From NCBI RefSeq assembly GCF_019656455.1, contig NZ_BPMK01000006.1, positions 62,001 through 126,000 on the forward strand: 64,000 nt of DNA, read 5' to 3'. This document shows, one piece after another, positions 42,395 through 52,303 of this stretch. This DNA comes from Noviherbaspirillum aridicola (GTDB lineage: Bacteria; Pseudomonadota; Gammaproteobacteria; Burkholderiales; Burkholderiaceae_D). The position numbers and the translations under genes were made by a program. The notes under the pieces were generated by a model. The model did no database searches and was not told the origin of the DNA. It worked only from the letters and a program-made list of their open reading frames with translations. Each line of letters opens with the position of its first letter. The stretch's first letter is position 1.

Positions 42395-44886
42395 CTATTA
42401 CCAGACGCGACTTCATCAAGCAGACTGCCGCTGTCACCGCCGCCACCTCGGTCGGCGTACCGGTCGAGGCACTGGCCTCGAACGTGATCACCGATGCGTC
42501 CAAGACCCAGCTCAAGTGGTCGAAAGCGCCGTGCCGCTTCTGCGGCGTGGGATGCGGCGTCAACGTCGGCGTCAAGGATGGCAAGGTGGTCGCCACCCAC
42601 GGCGACGTCAACGCCGAAGTCAACCGCGGCATCAACTGCGTCAAGGGCTATTTCCTGTCCAAGATCATGTATGGCCAGGACCGCCTGACCAAGCCGCTGC
42701 TGCGCATGAAGGACGGCAAGTACGACAAGAACGGCGAATTCACCCCGGTCTCCTGGGACGCCGCCTTCGATACCATGGCCGCCCAGTTCAAGAAGACCCT
42801 GCGCGAGAAGGGACCGACCGGCGTCGGCATGTTCGGCTCCGGCCAGTGGACGATCTGGGAAGGCTATGCCGCCGCCAAGATGTTCAAGGCCGGCTTCCGC
42901 TCCAACAACATCGACCCGAATGCGCGCCACTGCATGGCCTCTGCCGTCGCCGGCTTCATGCGCACCTTCGGCGCCGACGAGCCGATGGGCTGCTACGAGG
43001 ATATCGAGGCCGCCGACGCCTTCGTCCTCTGGGGCTCCAACATGGCCGAGATGCACCCGATCCTGTGGACCCGCATCACCGACCGCAAGCTGTCCAGCCC
43101 GGGCGTGAAGGTCTCGGTGCTGTCGGTGTACGAACACCGCAGCTTCGAACTGGCCGACCTGCCGATCATCTTCAAGCCGCAGAGCGACCTCGCGATCCTG
43201 AACTACATCGCGAACTACATCATCAAGAACAACAAGGTCAACAAGGACTTCGTCAGCAAGCACACCCGCTTCGTCGTCGGCAACACCGACATCGGCTATG
43301 GCCTGCGTCCCGACCATCCGCTGCAGAAGGTCGCCAAGAACGTGGCCGAAGCGGGCGGCAGCAAGCCGATCAGCTTCGACGAGTTCGCCAAGTTCGTCAG
43401 CACCTACGACGAAGAGTACGCCTCCAAGCTCTCCGGCGTGCCGAAGGACAAGCTGCGCAAACTGGCCGAGATGTATGCCGATCCCAAGGTCAAGGTCACG
43501 TCCTTCTTCACCATGGGCTTCAACCAGCATACCCGCGGCGTCTGGTGCAGCAACCTGCTGTACAACCTGCACCTGCTGACCGGGAAGATCTCCACCCCCG
43601 GCAACAGCCCGTTCTCGCTGACCGGCCAGCCGTCCGCCTGCGGCACCGCGCGTGAGGTCGGCACCTTCTCGCACCGCCTGCCGGCAGACATGATGGTCGC
43701 CAACCCGAAGCATCGCGCGATCGCGGAGAAGATCTGGCAACTGCCGGAAGGCACGATCCCGGAAAAGCCCGGCTTCCACGCGACCGTGCAGTCGCGCATG
43801 CTCAAGGACGGCAAGCTCAACGCCTTCTGGATCATGTGCAACAACAACGTCCAGGCCGGCCCCAACGTCATGCAGGAAATCCTGCCCGGCTACCGCAACC
43901 CGGCCAGCTTCGTGGTCGTGTCCGATCCGTACCCGACCGCGACCACGCTGGCGGCCGACCTGATCCTGCCGACCGCGATGTGGGTGGAGAAGGAAGGCGC
44001 CTACGGCAACGCCGAACGCCGCACCCAGTTCTGGCATCAGCTGGTGCAGGCGCCGGGCGAGTCGCGTTCCGATCTGTGGCAGCTCGCCGAATTCTCCAAG
44101 CGCTTCAAGATGGAAGAAATCTGGAGCAAGGAGCTGCTGGACAAGGCGCCGCAATACCGCGGCAAGACCATGTATGACCTGCTGTTCAAGAACGGCGTGG
44201 TCGACAAGTTCCCGCTGTCGGACATCGAGGCCGGCTACGAGAACAACGAAGCCAAGGCCTTCGGCTACTACATCCAGAAGGGCCTGTTCGAAGAGTATGC
44301 GCAGTTCGGCCGCGGCCACGGCCACGACCTGGCGCCGTTCGATACCTATCACCAGACGCGCGGCCTGCGCTGGCCGGTGGTCGACGGCAAGGAAACCAAG
44401 TGGCGCTACCGCGAGGGCGCGGACCCGTACGTCAAACCGGGTGCCGGCTTCGAGTTCTACGGCCATCCGGACGGCAAGGCGGTGATCTTCGCGCTGCCGT
44501 ACGAGCCGCCGGCGGAGTCGCCGGATCAGGAATACCCGTTCTGGCTGTCGACCGGCCGCGTGCTCGAGCACTGGCACACCGGCACCATGACGCGCCGCGT
44601 GCCGGAGCTGTACCGCGCCGTGCCCAACGCCGTCTGCTACATGCACCCGGAGGATGCCAAGGCCCTCGGCGCGCGTCGCGGCGACATGATCGAGATCGCT
44701 TCCCGTCGCGGATCGATCCGGAGCCGTGTCGAAACCCGCGGCCGCAACAAGCCGCCGCGCGGACTGGTGTACGTGCCGTTCTTCGACGCCAGCCAGCTGA
44801 TCAACAAATTAACCCTGGACGCGACCGATCCGATCTCGTTCCAGACGGACTTCAAGAAGTGCGCAGTCCGCATTCGCAAGTTTTAA
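42391..44886 (+). CDS. napA: Periplasmic nitrate reductase catalytic subunit
   Basis: The 831-residue molybdopterin enzyme reduces nitrate to nitrite in the periplasm. The Tat signal is [14 protein letters not shown] (cleavage after about 29). The [4Fe-4S] cysteines are C48, C51, C55 and C83 (CRFCGVGC...NC), and the molybdenum-ligating cysteine is C181 in NARHCMASA. The bis-MGD-binding regions run through [13 protein letters not shown] and [13 protein letters not shown]. Length and motifs match the Cupriavidus/Paracoccus-type NapA. Maturation needs NapD (coupled upstream) and MogA (15 kb away). Confidence 0.98.
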   Translation: MTITRRDFIKQTAAVTAATSVGVPVEALASNVITDASKTQLKWSKAPCRFCGVGCGVNVGVKDGKVVATHGDVNAEVNRGINCVKGYFLSKIMYGQDRLTKPLLRMKDGKYDKNGEFTPVSWDAAFDTMAAQFKKTLREKGPTGVGMFGSGQWTIWEGYAAAKMFKAGFRSNNIDPNARHCMASAVAGFMRTFGADEPMGCYEDIEAADAFVLWGSNMAEMHPILWTRITDRKLSSPGVKVSVLSVYEHRSFELADLPIIFKPQSDLAILNYIANYIIKNNKVNKDFVSKHTRFVVGNTDIGYGLRPDHPLQKVAKNVAEAGGSKPISFDEFAKFVSTYDEEYASKLSGVPKDKLRKLAEMYADPKVKVTSFFTMGFNQHTRGVWCSNLLYNLHLLTGKISTPGNSPFSLTGQPSACGTAREVGTFSHRLPADMMVANPKHRAIAEKIWQLPEGTIPEKPGFHATVQSRMLKDGKLNAFWIMCNNNVQAGPNVMQEILPGYRNPASFVVVSDPYPTATTLAADLILPTAMWVEKEGAYGNAERRTQFWHQLVQAPGESRSDLWQLAEFSKRFKMEEIWSKELLDKAPQYRGKTMYDLLFKNGVVDKFPLSDIEAGYENNEAKAFGYYIQKGLFEEYAQFGRGHGHDLAPFDTYHQTRGLRWPVVDGKETKWRYREGADPYVKPGAGFEFYGHPDGKAVIFALPYEPPAESPDQEYPFWLSTGRVLEHWHTGTMTRRVPELYRAVPNAVCYMHPEDAKALGARRGDMIEIASRRGSIRSRVETRGRNKPPRGLVYVPFFDASQLINKLTLDATDPISFQTDFKKCAVRIRKF

Positions 44887-44896
44887 GGAGAACGAC

Positions 44897-45355
44897 ATGA
44901 GAAAACTGCTGATGTGCCTGCTGTTCCTGCTTCCGGCCTGGTTGTGCGCCGCCGACTTCGTGGACAGCATGCGTGGCCCGGTTCCGCTGGATCAGACCAC
45001 GCAGCCGCCGGCGATGGCCAACACCGACAACAGCGACGTGCGCCGCGCCCGCAACTACGCGATGCAGCCGCCGGTTGTCCCCCACAAGGTGGATGGCTAC
45101 CAGCTCGACAAGAATGCCAACAAGTGCATGATGTGCCACGCACGTACCCGCACCCAGGAGAGCCAGGCGCCGATGATCAGCGTCACGCACTTCCAGGACC
45201 GGGATGGCAATTTCCTGGCCGAGCTGTCGCCGCGCCGCTACTTCTGCATGCAGTGCCACGTGCCGCAGGCCGATCTCAAGCCGCTCGTCGGCAATGACTT
45301 CGTCGATGTCGATGCCATGCTGAACAAGCCCGCTGCACAACCGAAGAAAAAGTGA
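44897..45355 (+). CDS. napB: Periplasmic nitrate reductase di-heme cytochrome c subunit
   Basis: The 152-residue subunit passes electrons to NapA. After a Sec signal peptide (about 1-18, ending WLCA) the mature protein has two heme-c sites, CMMCH (77-81) and CMQCH (117-121), and distal His ligands in [10 protein letters not shown] and [11 protein letters not shown]. The gene starts 11 bases after napA with AAGGAGAACGAC upstream, and napC follows after 7 bases. Confidence 0.97.
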   Translation: MRKLLMCLLFLLPAWLCAADFVDSMRGPVPLDQTTQPPAMANTDNSDVRRARNYAMQPPVVPHKVDGYQLDKNANKCMMCHARTRTQESQAPMISVTHFQDRDGNFLAELSPRRYFCMQCHVPQADLKPLVGNDFVDVDAMLNKPAAQPKKK

Positions 45356-45362
45356 GGCCGTC

Positions 45363-45944
45363 ATGCTAGGCATACTTAAGCGTTACTGGCAGATCCTGCG
45401 GCGGCCGAGCGCGCATCTCAGCCTCGGCTTCCTCACGATCGGCGCGTTCGTCGCGGGCATCGTCTTCTGGGGTGGATTCAACACCGCCATGGAAGCGACC
45501 AACACCGAGAAGTTCTGCACCGGCTGTCATGAAATGCGCGACAACGTGTTCCAGGAACTGCAGGGCACCATCCACTACAGCAACCGTAGCGGCGTGCGTG
45601 CGATCTGCTCGGACTGCCACGTGCCGCACAACTGGACCGACAAGATGGCCCGCAAGATGCAGGCTTCGAAGGAAGTCTGGGGCAAGATCTTCGGCACCAT
45701 CGACACCCGCGAGAAGTTCGAGGAACACCGCCTGACCCTGGCGCAGCACGAATGGCAGCGACTGAAGGCGAACAACTCGCTGGAATGCCGCAACTGCCAC
45801 CAGTTCGAGTCGATGGACTTCACCCGCCAGAGCAAGCGCGCGGCGGATGCCCATTCGACCTATCTGGCGAACGGGGAAAAGACCTGTATCGACTGCCACA
45901 AGGGGATTGCGCACCAGCTGCCGGACATGTCCGGGGTGAAGTAG
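45363..45944 (+). CDS. napC: Membrane-anchored tetraheme cytochrome c (NapC/NirT family)
   Basis: The 193-residue quinol dehydrogenase is anchored by one N-terminal helix ([18 protein letters not shown], about 19-36). Four heme-binding sites are present: CTGCH (52-56), CSDCH (82-86), CRNCH (142-146) and CIDCH (175-179). It oxidises membrane quinol and reduces NapB. The operon therefore has the simple EDABC form with no ferredoxin-type NapFGH. An intrinsic terminator follows 33 bases after the stop. Confidence 0.97.
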   Translation: MLGILKRYWQILRRPSAHLSLGFLTIGAFVAGIVFWGGFNTAMEATNTEKFCTGCHEMRDNVFQELQGTIHYSNRSGVRAICSDCHVPHNWTDKMARKMQASKEVWGKIFGTIDTREKFEEHRLTLAQHEWQRLKANNSLECRNCHQFESMDFTRQSKRAADAHSTYLANGEKTCIDCHKGIAHQLPDMSGVK

Positions 45945-45976
45945 CGGTTCCAACGACTGACCGGTGTATCACGATG

Positions 45977-46006
45977 AACGGCGCCTTCGGGCGCCGTTCT
46001 CTTTTG
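45977..46006 (+). terminator. Intrinsic terminator of the nap operon
   Basis: AACGGCGCC pairs with GGCGCCGTT around a UUCG-type tetraloop (TTCG), followed by CTCTTTTGT. It ends the nap transcript before the hrp box. Confidence 0.85.
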
Positions 46007-46030
46007 TGCCCGTCGACACGAGCGACGCCT

Positions 46031-46060
46031 GGAACCGTGACGACTCCCTGAACGACTCAA
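46031..46060 (+). promoter_or_regulatory. HrpL-type hrp box promoter
   Basis: GGAACC (46031-46036) is followed after exactly 16 bases by CGACTCAA (46053-46060). The hrp box recognised by the ECF sigma factor HrpL is GGAACC-N15/16-CCACnnA, so there is a single mismatch in the -10 half. The element ends 66 bases before the ATG of the downstream gene and lies beyond the nap terminator. HrpL drives type III secretion genes and effectors in Pseudomonas, Erwinia and also Herbaspirillum. Confidence 0.65.
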
Positions 46061-46126
46061 GCGGACTGCGGCGCACGACACCGCCGGCGCAGGCTTCAAG
46101 CAAACGTTCCGTCTCGAGGGGGTGAC

Positions 46127-48397
46127 ATGGTCAATCGAATATCCGCTGCGTTTTCCACAATCACGCACTTCCGCCCGGGCGGCGGAGGCGGCGCATCCGC
46201 GCATGCCCGCAGACTGGAGAGAGAGCGGCCCGATCCCGCCCTTCTGCATCAGCATCTGCTCTCGCTCCCGGAGGCGGAGCAGCGCAACAGCTTCGGCGCG
46301 CTCGTCAACCATAGCGAAAACTTCAGGGAATACCTGGGGATCCGGAATCCCCGCAGCCACTTCTGGCAGCGCCGATCGCACCACGGGCATATTCAAAGGA
46401 TAGGCAACCAGTTGCGGCCGCTGGCGCTCGCCCAGGCCGCGGTGCTGCTCGAGAAGTCGAGCAGGTCACAGCGTTCGCTGGAGCACCTGGAGCGGTGCCT
46501 CGCGGCGCCCGGTGCGAACATGCAGGCAAGTACCCTGCGCGACGTACTCACTCTCCTTGCATCCAACCTGGATCACTTGCGCGCACGGCATGGTGAAGGG
46601 GTTGCCGGCACGGCACTGGCGCTGATCAACCGGCATAACGACTCTCTCGATATGGACAGCCAGAATCGGGTCAGGGCTGCCCTTCCGGTGTCTGCCCGGG
46701 CCGCTACGCCGCCGCCTGCCTCTGTGGGCAGAGGCAGGTTTTCGCGCGCCATCCAGGCGTCTCCCGCAGCGAGCTCTCAGCCGCGCCTGGCGCAGACAGT
46801 CGCGGGGCTGGCCCGCAGCAAGGGCAATGCATGGATTGCGGAATGTGCCGCCACGATTTCCCTGTGTCTGGATGCCCTTAATGGCCACCCGGATAAATTC
46901 CTTGGGGCTATCGCGAAGCTGGAAGAGACGTTTGAGAATGATATCGGGCGGTCGTTCAACGAGGAGACCGTACCGTATTTCAAGGAGTTGCTGCAAGCGA
47001 TGAACGCTCATCTGGATAAGCGGCCTGATCTTCCCTCGGCTGCGCCAGGCACATCCCGCGCGCGAGGATGGCTGACGCAAACCCTGGAAAGTGTGCGGAC
47101 CGCATCCGGGCAGCGTCCGCCGGTCACGCTTGAAGAACTCCGGAGCATTGGCTTGTCGACTGCGCAACTGAAAAGTCTGAGGAATATCCTGGTTTCCCTG
47201 GTCAAAATCCGAAATCCGGACGAGCCACTGGGCGAGTGGTCGGCGGCGGCGGAATTCGGCAAACACTTTGCAGAGAAACTCGGGCCATGGGATGAAAACC
47301 GCCGAGCCGAATTCACAAAACTTAGCCAGGAAATCGACGCAAGCCGGATTGCGGTGTCTGCCCCGAATGAACGGGCGAGATCGGACATGGACGCGATTAC
47401 CCGCCGCGGATGGCCTCTGTATAAAGTCATCGACTTTCATGCCGTCCTTGGCGATCTGCTTACGCTGCATAGCCGCCTGGGCGCCGACAGTACGGAGTGG
47501 GAGGCATTGACGAGCAGACTTCAGGAAGAGTTCGACTGGGGCGAGTTCGATCGGAACGACGTCCCCGTGTACAGGGCCTTGCACGACGGACTGGGGAAGT
47601 TCATTGGCGAAAGAGGGCAGGCGATGGGTCATGTGCTATCCGAAATGCGGCGTCTGAACTGGTGGCCCGACGAGATCGAGGAATTTGCAAACCTGCTTCA
47701 GGCGGCGGCGTCGGGCGTGCAATTCGGACTCCCGGAAGCGGTGGAAGCAGAGATCGCATTCAACACAAAATATGCGTCCCGATTCGCCATTGAATTCGAT
47801 CCCGACCGCGCCGGCGATTATCTGCAGCGGTGCAACGAAATGCGTTCCTATGCACAGAGGGAAAGGCAATCCAAAGTGAGCACGCGTACCCTGGGCGAGG
47901 TACTGCAGGATCTGGGACGCATGCCCCGGTCCGAACTGAATAGCTTCCTGAGCCATCTTGACGAATGCCGCCTGAGCCTGGGCAAACCAGCGGAGGGGCA
48001 AGCCCGGGATCGCTTCAACCAGCAATACGGCGATCGGTTCGGATATTTCGACCCGAGCTGCGCCGTCAACTACACGCGACTCTCCGCGCTCGTCGGCGCC
48101 CGACTGAGACAGCAGCAGCAACCGCAAAGGCGCCCCAGTCCCTCCCAAGCCGCGGCCCGGTTGCTGGAACAACCCGCCGCACAACGGCAGGCGTACCTGG
48201 ATGCGGTCCAGCGGTGTCTCGCTGCTCTGGACAAAGGAAAATCGGTGGCCATCGATAGGGCTCAGGCTGAATTCGCCGCCGGCGGCCACGACAGCCTGTT
48301 CGGTCCGATAAACTCGCGCAACCGGGCCTGGTTCGAGTCGCTCATCGAGCAGTTGACAGGTGCCGGACAGTCGTCGGCGGGTGCGGCGCGTATGTGA
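46127..48397 (+). CDS. Large tandem-repeat protein, candidate type III effector (unrecognised family)
   Basis: The 756-residue product matches no family I know. Residues 1-28 (MVNRISAAFSTITHFRPGGG and on) contain no acidic residue and are Ser/Thr/Gly rich, as in type III export signals; there is no Sec or Tat signal and no membrane helix. From about 221 to 745 the protein consists of at least six divergent units of about 75-80 residues (about 221-296, 333-405, 419-494, 499-577, 586-662, 673-745). Each ends in an F/Y-x-x-x-F-G/D-x-F/W-D/N pattern, then a helix with Y/F-x-x-L. An earlier helical part (97-178) may hold a degenerate unit. Pro/Ala/Ser linkers occur at 190-218 and 300-312. GAGGGGGTG precedes the ATG, and an hrp box lies upstream. 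Codon use is noticeably more AT-rich at third positions than in nap or fadJ, suggesting transfer. Confidence 0.75.
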   Translation: MVNRISAAFSTITHFRPGGGGGASAHARRLERERPDPALLHQHLLSLPEAEQRNSFGALVNHSENFREYLGIRNPRSHFWQRRSHHGHIQRIGNQLRPLALAQAAVLLEKSSRSQRSLEHLERCLAAPGANMQASTLRDVLTLLASNLDHLRARHGEGVAGTALALINRHNDSLDMDSQNRVRAALPVSARAATPPPASVGRGRFSRAIQASPAASSQPRLAQTVAGLARSKGNAWIAECAATISLCLDALNGHPDKFLGAIAKLEETFENDIGRSFNEETVPYFKELLQAMNAHLDKRPDLPSAAPGTSRARGWLTQTLESVRTASGQRPPVTLEELRSIGLSTAQLKSLRNILVSLVKIRNPDEPLGEWSAAAEFGKHFAEKLGPWDENRRAEFTKLSQEIDASRIAVSAPNERARSDMDAITRRGWPLYKVIDFHAVLGDLLTLHSRLGADSTEWEALTSRLQEEFDWGEFDRNDVPVYRALHDGLGKFIGERGQAMGHVLSEMRRLNWWPDEIEEFANLLQAAASGVQFGLPEAVEAEIAFNTKYASRFAIEFDPDRAGDYLQRCNEMRSYAQRERQSKVSTRTLGEVLQDLGRMPRSELNSFLSHLDECRLSLGKPAEGQARDRFNQQYGDRFGYFDPSCAVNYTRLSALVGARLRQQQQPQRRPSPSQAAARLLEQPAAQRQAYLDAVQRCLAALDKGKSVAIDRAQAEFAAGGHDSLFGPINSRNRAWFESLIEQLTGAGQSSAGAARM

Positions 48398-48745
48398 TCG
48401 TCGAGGCCGAAGGGCTGCCGGGCCGTTTCTTTCCGTCGTTGTCCCTCTCCAGGGACTATTACGAGGGGCGCAGCGGGCAGCGCCGGACGCACGCGGCGGA
48501 CGGCCCACTTTGCGGGAATGGATGACGCGCGCGGGAGGCGGGTAGGCGTGCAGGTACAACTTGCCTTTCGGCGTAGTCGAAGCATCATTGAACGGCCGCT
48601 TCCGTTCGTCCAGGCGTTTCCGTTTCCTTTCCGGCCTTGCACCGGAGCAACACCCGCGCTAAGCTTGTACGGCACTGAATGACCGCCGCCCCGTGGGCGG
48701 CCCGGCCATCCGCAACCGCCCGCTTTTCTCTTGCCGCACCCACGC
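48398..48745. other. Gene-free stretch after the repeat protein
   Basis: About 350 bases. No reading frame has both a ribosome-binding site and sensible composition; open frames on the minus strand are arginine-rich shadows. I see no convincing terminator behind the repeat-protein gene and no mobile-element end or direct repeat. Confidence 0.4.
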
Positions 48746-49411
48746 ATGCCACTGCCTCAGCTCATCACCCTGCGCGCGATACCGCCGCTCGCCGACCTGC
48801 CGGAACCGGAACTCCATGACCTGCTGCGGGTGGCGACCTGGCGCTCATGCATGCCCGGCGAACTCATCGCCGCCCAGAACGGCGAGTCCGATGCAATCGC
48901 TTTCCTGATCTCCGGTTTCGTGAAATCGGTGCGATCGGGGCCGCATCAGCTTCCCCCGCCGGGCGGTGTCCGCCCGGAGCGCCGGATGCGTGCGCGGCCC
49001 GAAGTCATGGTCGCCTTGCTCGGCCCGGGCGATCTGGTGAACGAATCGGGCGTGGTCAGGAATACGGCCAACAGCACGTCGAGCCTGGCGGTCACGCCGT
49101 GCCAGCTCATCATGCTCCCGCGCGAACACTTCCTTTCCTGCATGGGAAGGAACGCGGCTTTCGCGCTTGCCGTCGCCCGCAGGATTTCGCAGCGCCAGGT
49201 CGACGCCGAGCGCAGGATAGAACTCATGCGCGGCAACGTGGAAGGGCGGGTGAGGGCACTGCTGCGCGAATGCCGGGAAATCGGTCTCGACGCGGAGAAG
49301 TGGCTCAATAACGCGGAGATCGCGAGGATGGTCGGGGCGACGCGCGTGGCGGTGAGTCCCATCATGGCCCGGGCAAGCGGCGGCACGCGGCGAGCAGCGG
49401 TGTCCGGCTGA
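48746..49411 (+). CDS. Crp/Fnr-like regulator with atypical C-terminus
   Basis: The 221-residue protein has the cyclic-nucleotide-binding-type barrel (about 15-125; PGELIAAQNGESDAIAFLISG, LLGPGDLVNESGVV), a dimer helix (AVARRISQRQVDAERRIELM) and a helix-turn-helix (LNNAEIARMVGATRVAVSPIM). After the recognition helix the chain breaks off into ARASGGTRRAAVSG instead of the usual beta wing, so the DNA-binding domain looks truncated or frameshifted. An insert of Pro/Arg-rich residues (QLPPPGGVRPERRMRARPE) interrupts the barrel. No FNR cysteine cluster exists. The start is uncertain: ATG at 48746 or TTG at 48731, neither with a good ribosome site. Confidence 0.7.
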   Translation: MPLPQLITLRAIPPLADLPEPELHDLLRVATWRSCMPGELIAAQNGESDAIAFLISGFVKSVRSGPHQLPPPGGVRPERRMRARPEVMVALLGPGDLVNESGVVRNTANSTSSLAVTPCQLIMLPREHFLSCMGRNAAFALAVARRISQRQVDAERRIELMRGNVEGRVRALLRECREIGLDAEKWLNNAEIARMVGATRVAVSPIMARASGGTRRAAVSG

Positions 49412-49429
49412 ATCGCGGCAGCAGGAGTT

Positions 49430-49452
49430 CGGGCCGGGTGCCCGTTTTTTTT
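49430..49452 (+). terminator. Intrinsic terminator after the Crp-like gene
   Basis: CGGGC pairs with GCCCG around CGGGT, followed by eight T residues (49445-49452), 19 bases after the stop codon. Confidence 0.75.
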
Positions 49453-49460
49453 GCCCGAAA

Positions 49461-49492
49461 AAAACACGACCGTGCTTTTTATGCGGTATAGT
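49461..49492 (+). promoter_or_regulatory. Operator overlapping the fadJ-like promoter
   Basis: A-rich and T-rich arms flank CACGACCGTG (49465-49474), the most symmetrical copy of the shared motif (AGCACGGTCGTG on the other strand). A TATAGT -10 lies at 49487-49492, so the palindrome would cover the -35 region and block transcription when occupied. Confidence 0.55.
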
Positions 49493-49560
49493 AGCCGTTC
49501 CAAAAATATAAAACGTATCCGGATCCCCCCGTAGAGACAACCATCACACAAGGAAGAGAT

Positions 49561-51639
<2,079 letters not shown>

Positions 51640-51660
51640 CCCGCGCCCCTCGGCGTGATG

Positions 51661-51690
51661 AATGCCCGGCCAATGCCGGGCATTTTTTTT
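51661..51690 (+). terminator. Intrinsic terminator after the fadJ-like gene
   Basis: AATGCCCGGC pairs with GCCGGGCATT around CAAT, followed by a run of T residues to 51690. It is 22 bases past the stop. Confidence 0.9.
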
Positions 51691-51784
51691 GTCCCGGCAC
51701 GACACCGGCTTGAGCATTCTCAAGGTAGAGAAATTTCGTAACGGCAATAGTTGGGTCACGAGGAGAACTACTACAGGCATCCCC

Positions 51785-52303
51785 ATGTCGGAACGTAGCA
51801 AGCCTGCGGCCGCCGTCGTCGACGGCCGCATGTCGAACAGCATCCAGGGCGACCGCAGCATGGTCAGCCGCCACAGTCTTCAGAAGAACCGCCACATGGG
51901 CAGCAATACTCCCGTTACCGTCCTCATCGTCGACGATGAGGACCGCAATCGCCGGCTGCTGGAAGTGTTCGTGCGGGCCGACGGCTACGTCGCGCTCAGC
52001 GCCGCCACCGGAGCGGAAGCGATCCGCATCGCCGCCACCGAACGTCCGGACCTGGTGTTGCTGGACCTGATGATGCCCGGCCAGGATGGTTTCGACGTCG
52101 CGCGCTCCCTGCGCGCCGACAGCCGCACCGCCCAGATACCGGTACTGATCGTGTCCTCGCTGGATGACCCGGCCTCGCGCAGCCGCGCCAGCGCGGCGGG
52201 CGCGGAAGAGCTGATCGTCAAGCCGGTCGACCGCTGGAAGCTGACCGAGGCCATGCGCCGGGCGCTGGACAGCAGGCAAGGCAAGGACCGCCGGCATGGA
52301 TAG
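51785..52303 (+). CDS. Response regulator (receiver only)
   Basis: The product is 172 residues if started at the ATG at 51785; the conserved receiver begins near residue 44 (NTPVTVLIVDDEDRN). An alternative start at 51896 would give the receiver alone. Phosphoacceptor D94 (LVLLDLMMPGQDG), the acidic pair D50/D51 and the lysine of LIVKPVD are intact. There is no output domain, so it signals through protein contact. Its last 8 bases overlap the GAF-GGDEF-EAL gene, giving a coupled pair: the phosphorylated receiver may control the c-di-GMP enzyme. Confidence 0.88.
   Translation: MSERSKPAAAVVDGRMSNSIQGDRSMVSRHSLQKNRHMGSNTPVTVLIVDDEDRNRRLLEVFVRADGYVALSAATGAEAIRIAATERPDLVLLDLMMPGQDGFDVARSLRADSRTAQIPVLIVSSLDDPASRSRASAAGAEELIVKPVDRWKLTEAMRRALDSRQGKDRRHG

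Noticed and set aside
46127-48397. Reading the repeat protein as a known plant-pathogen repeat effector (LRR, GALA, SKWP, TAL)
   Set aside because: Unit length of about 75-80 residues and the conserved positions fit none of those repeat types.
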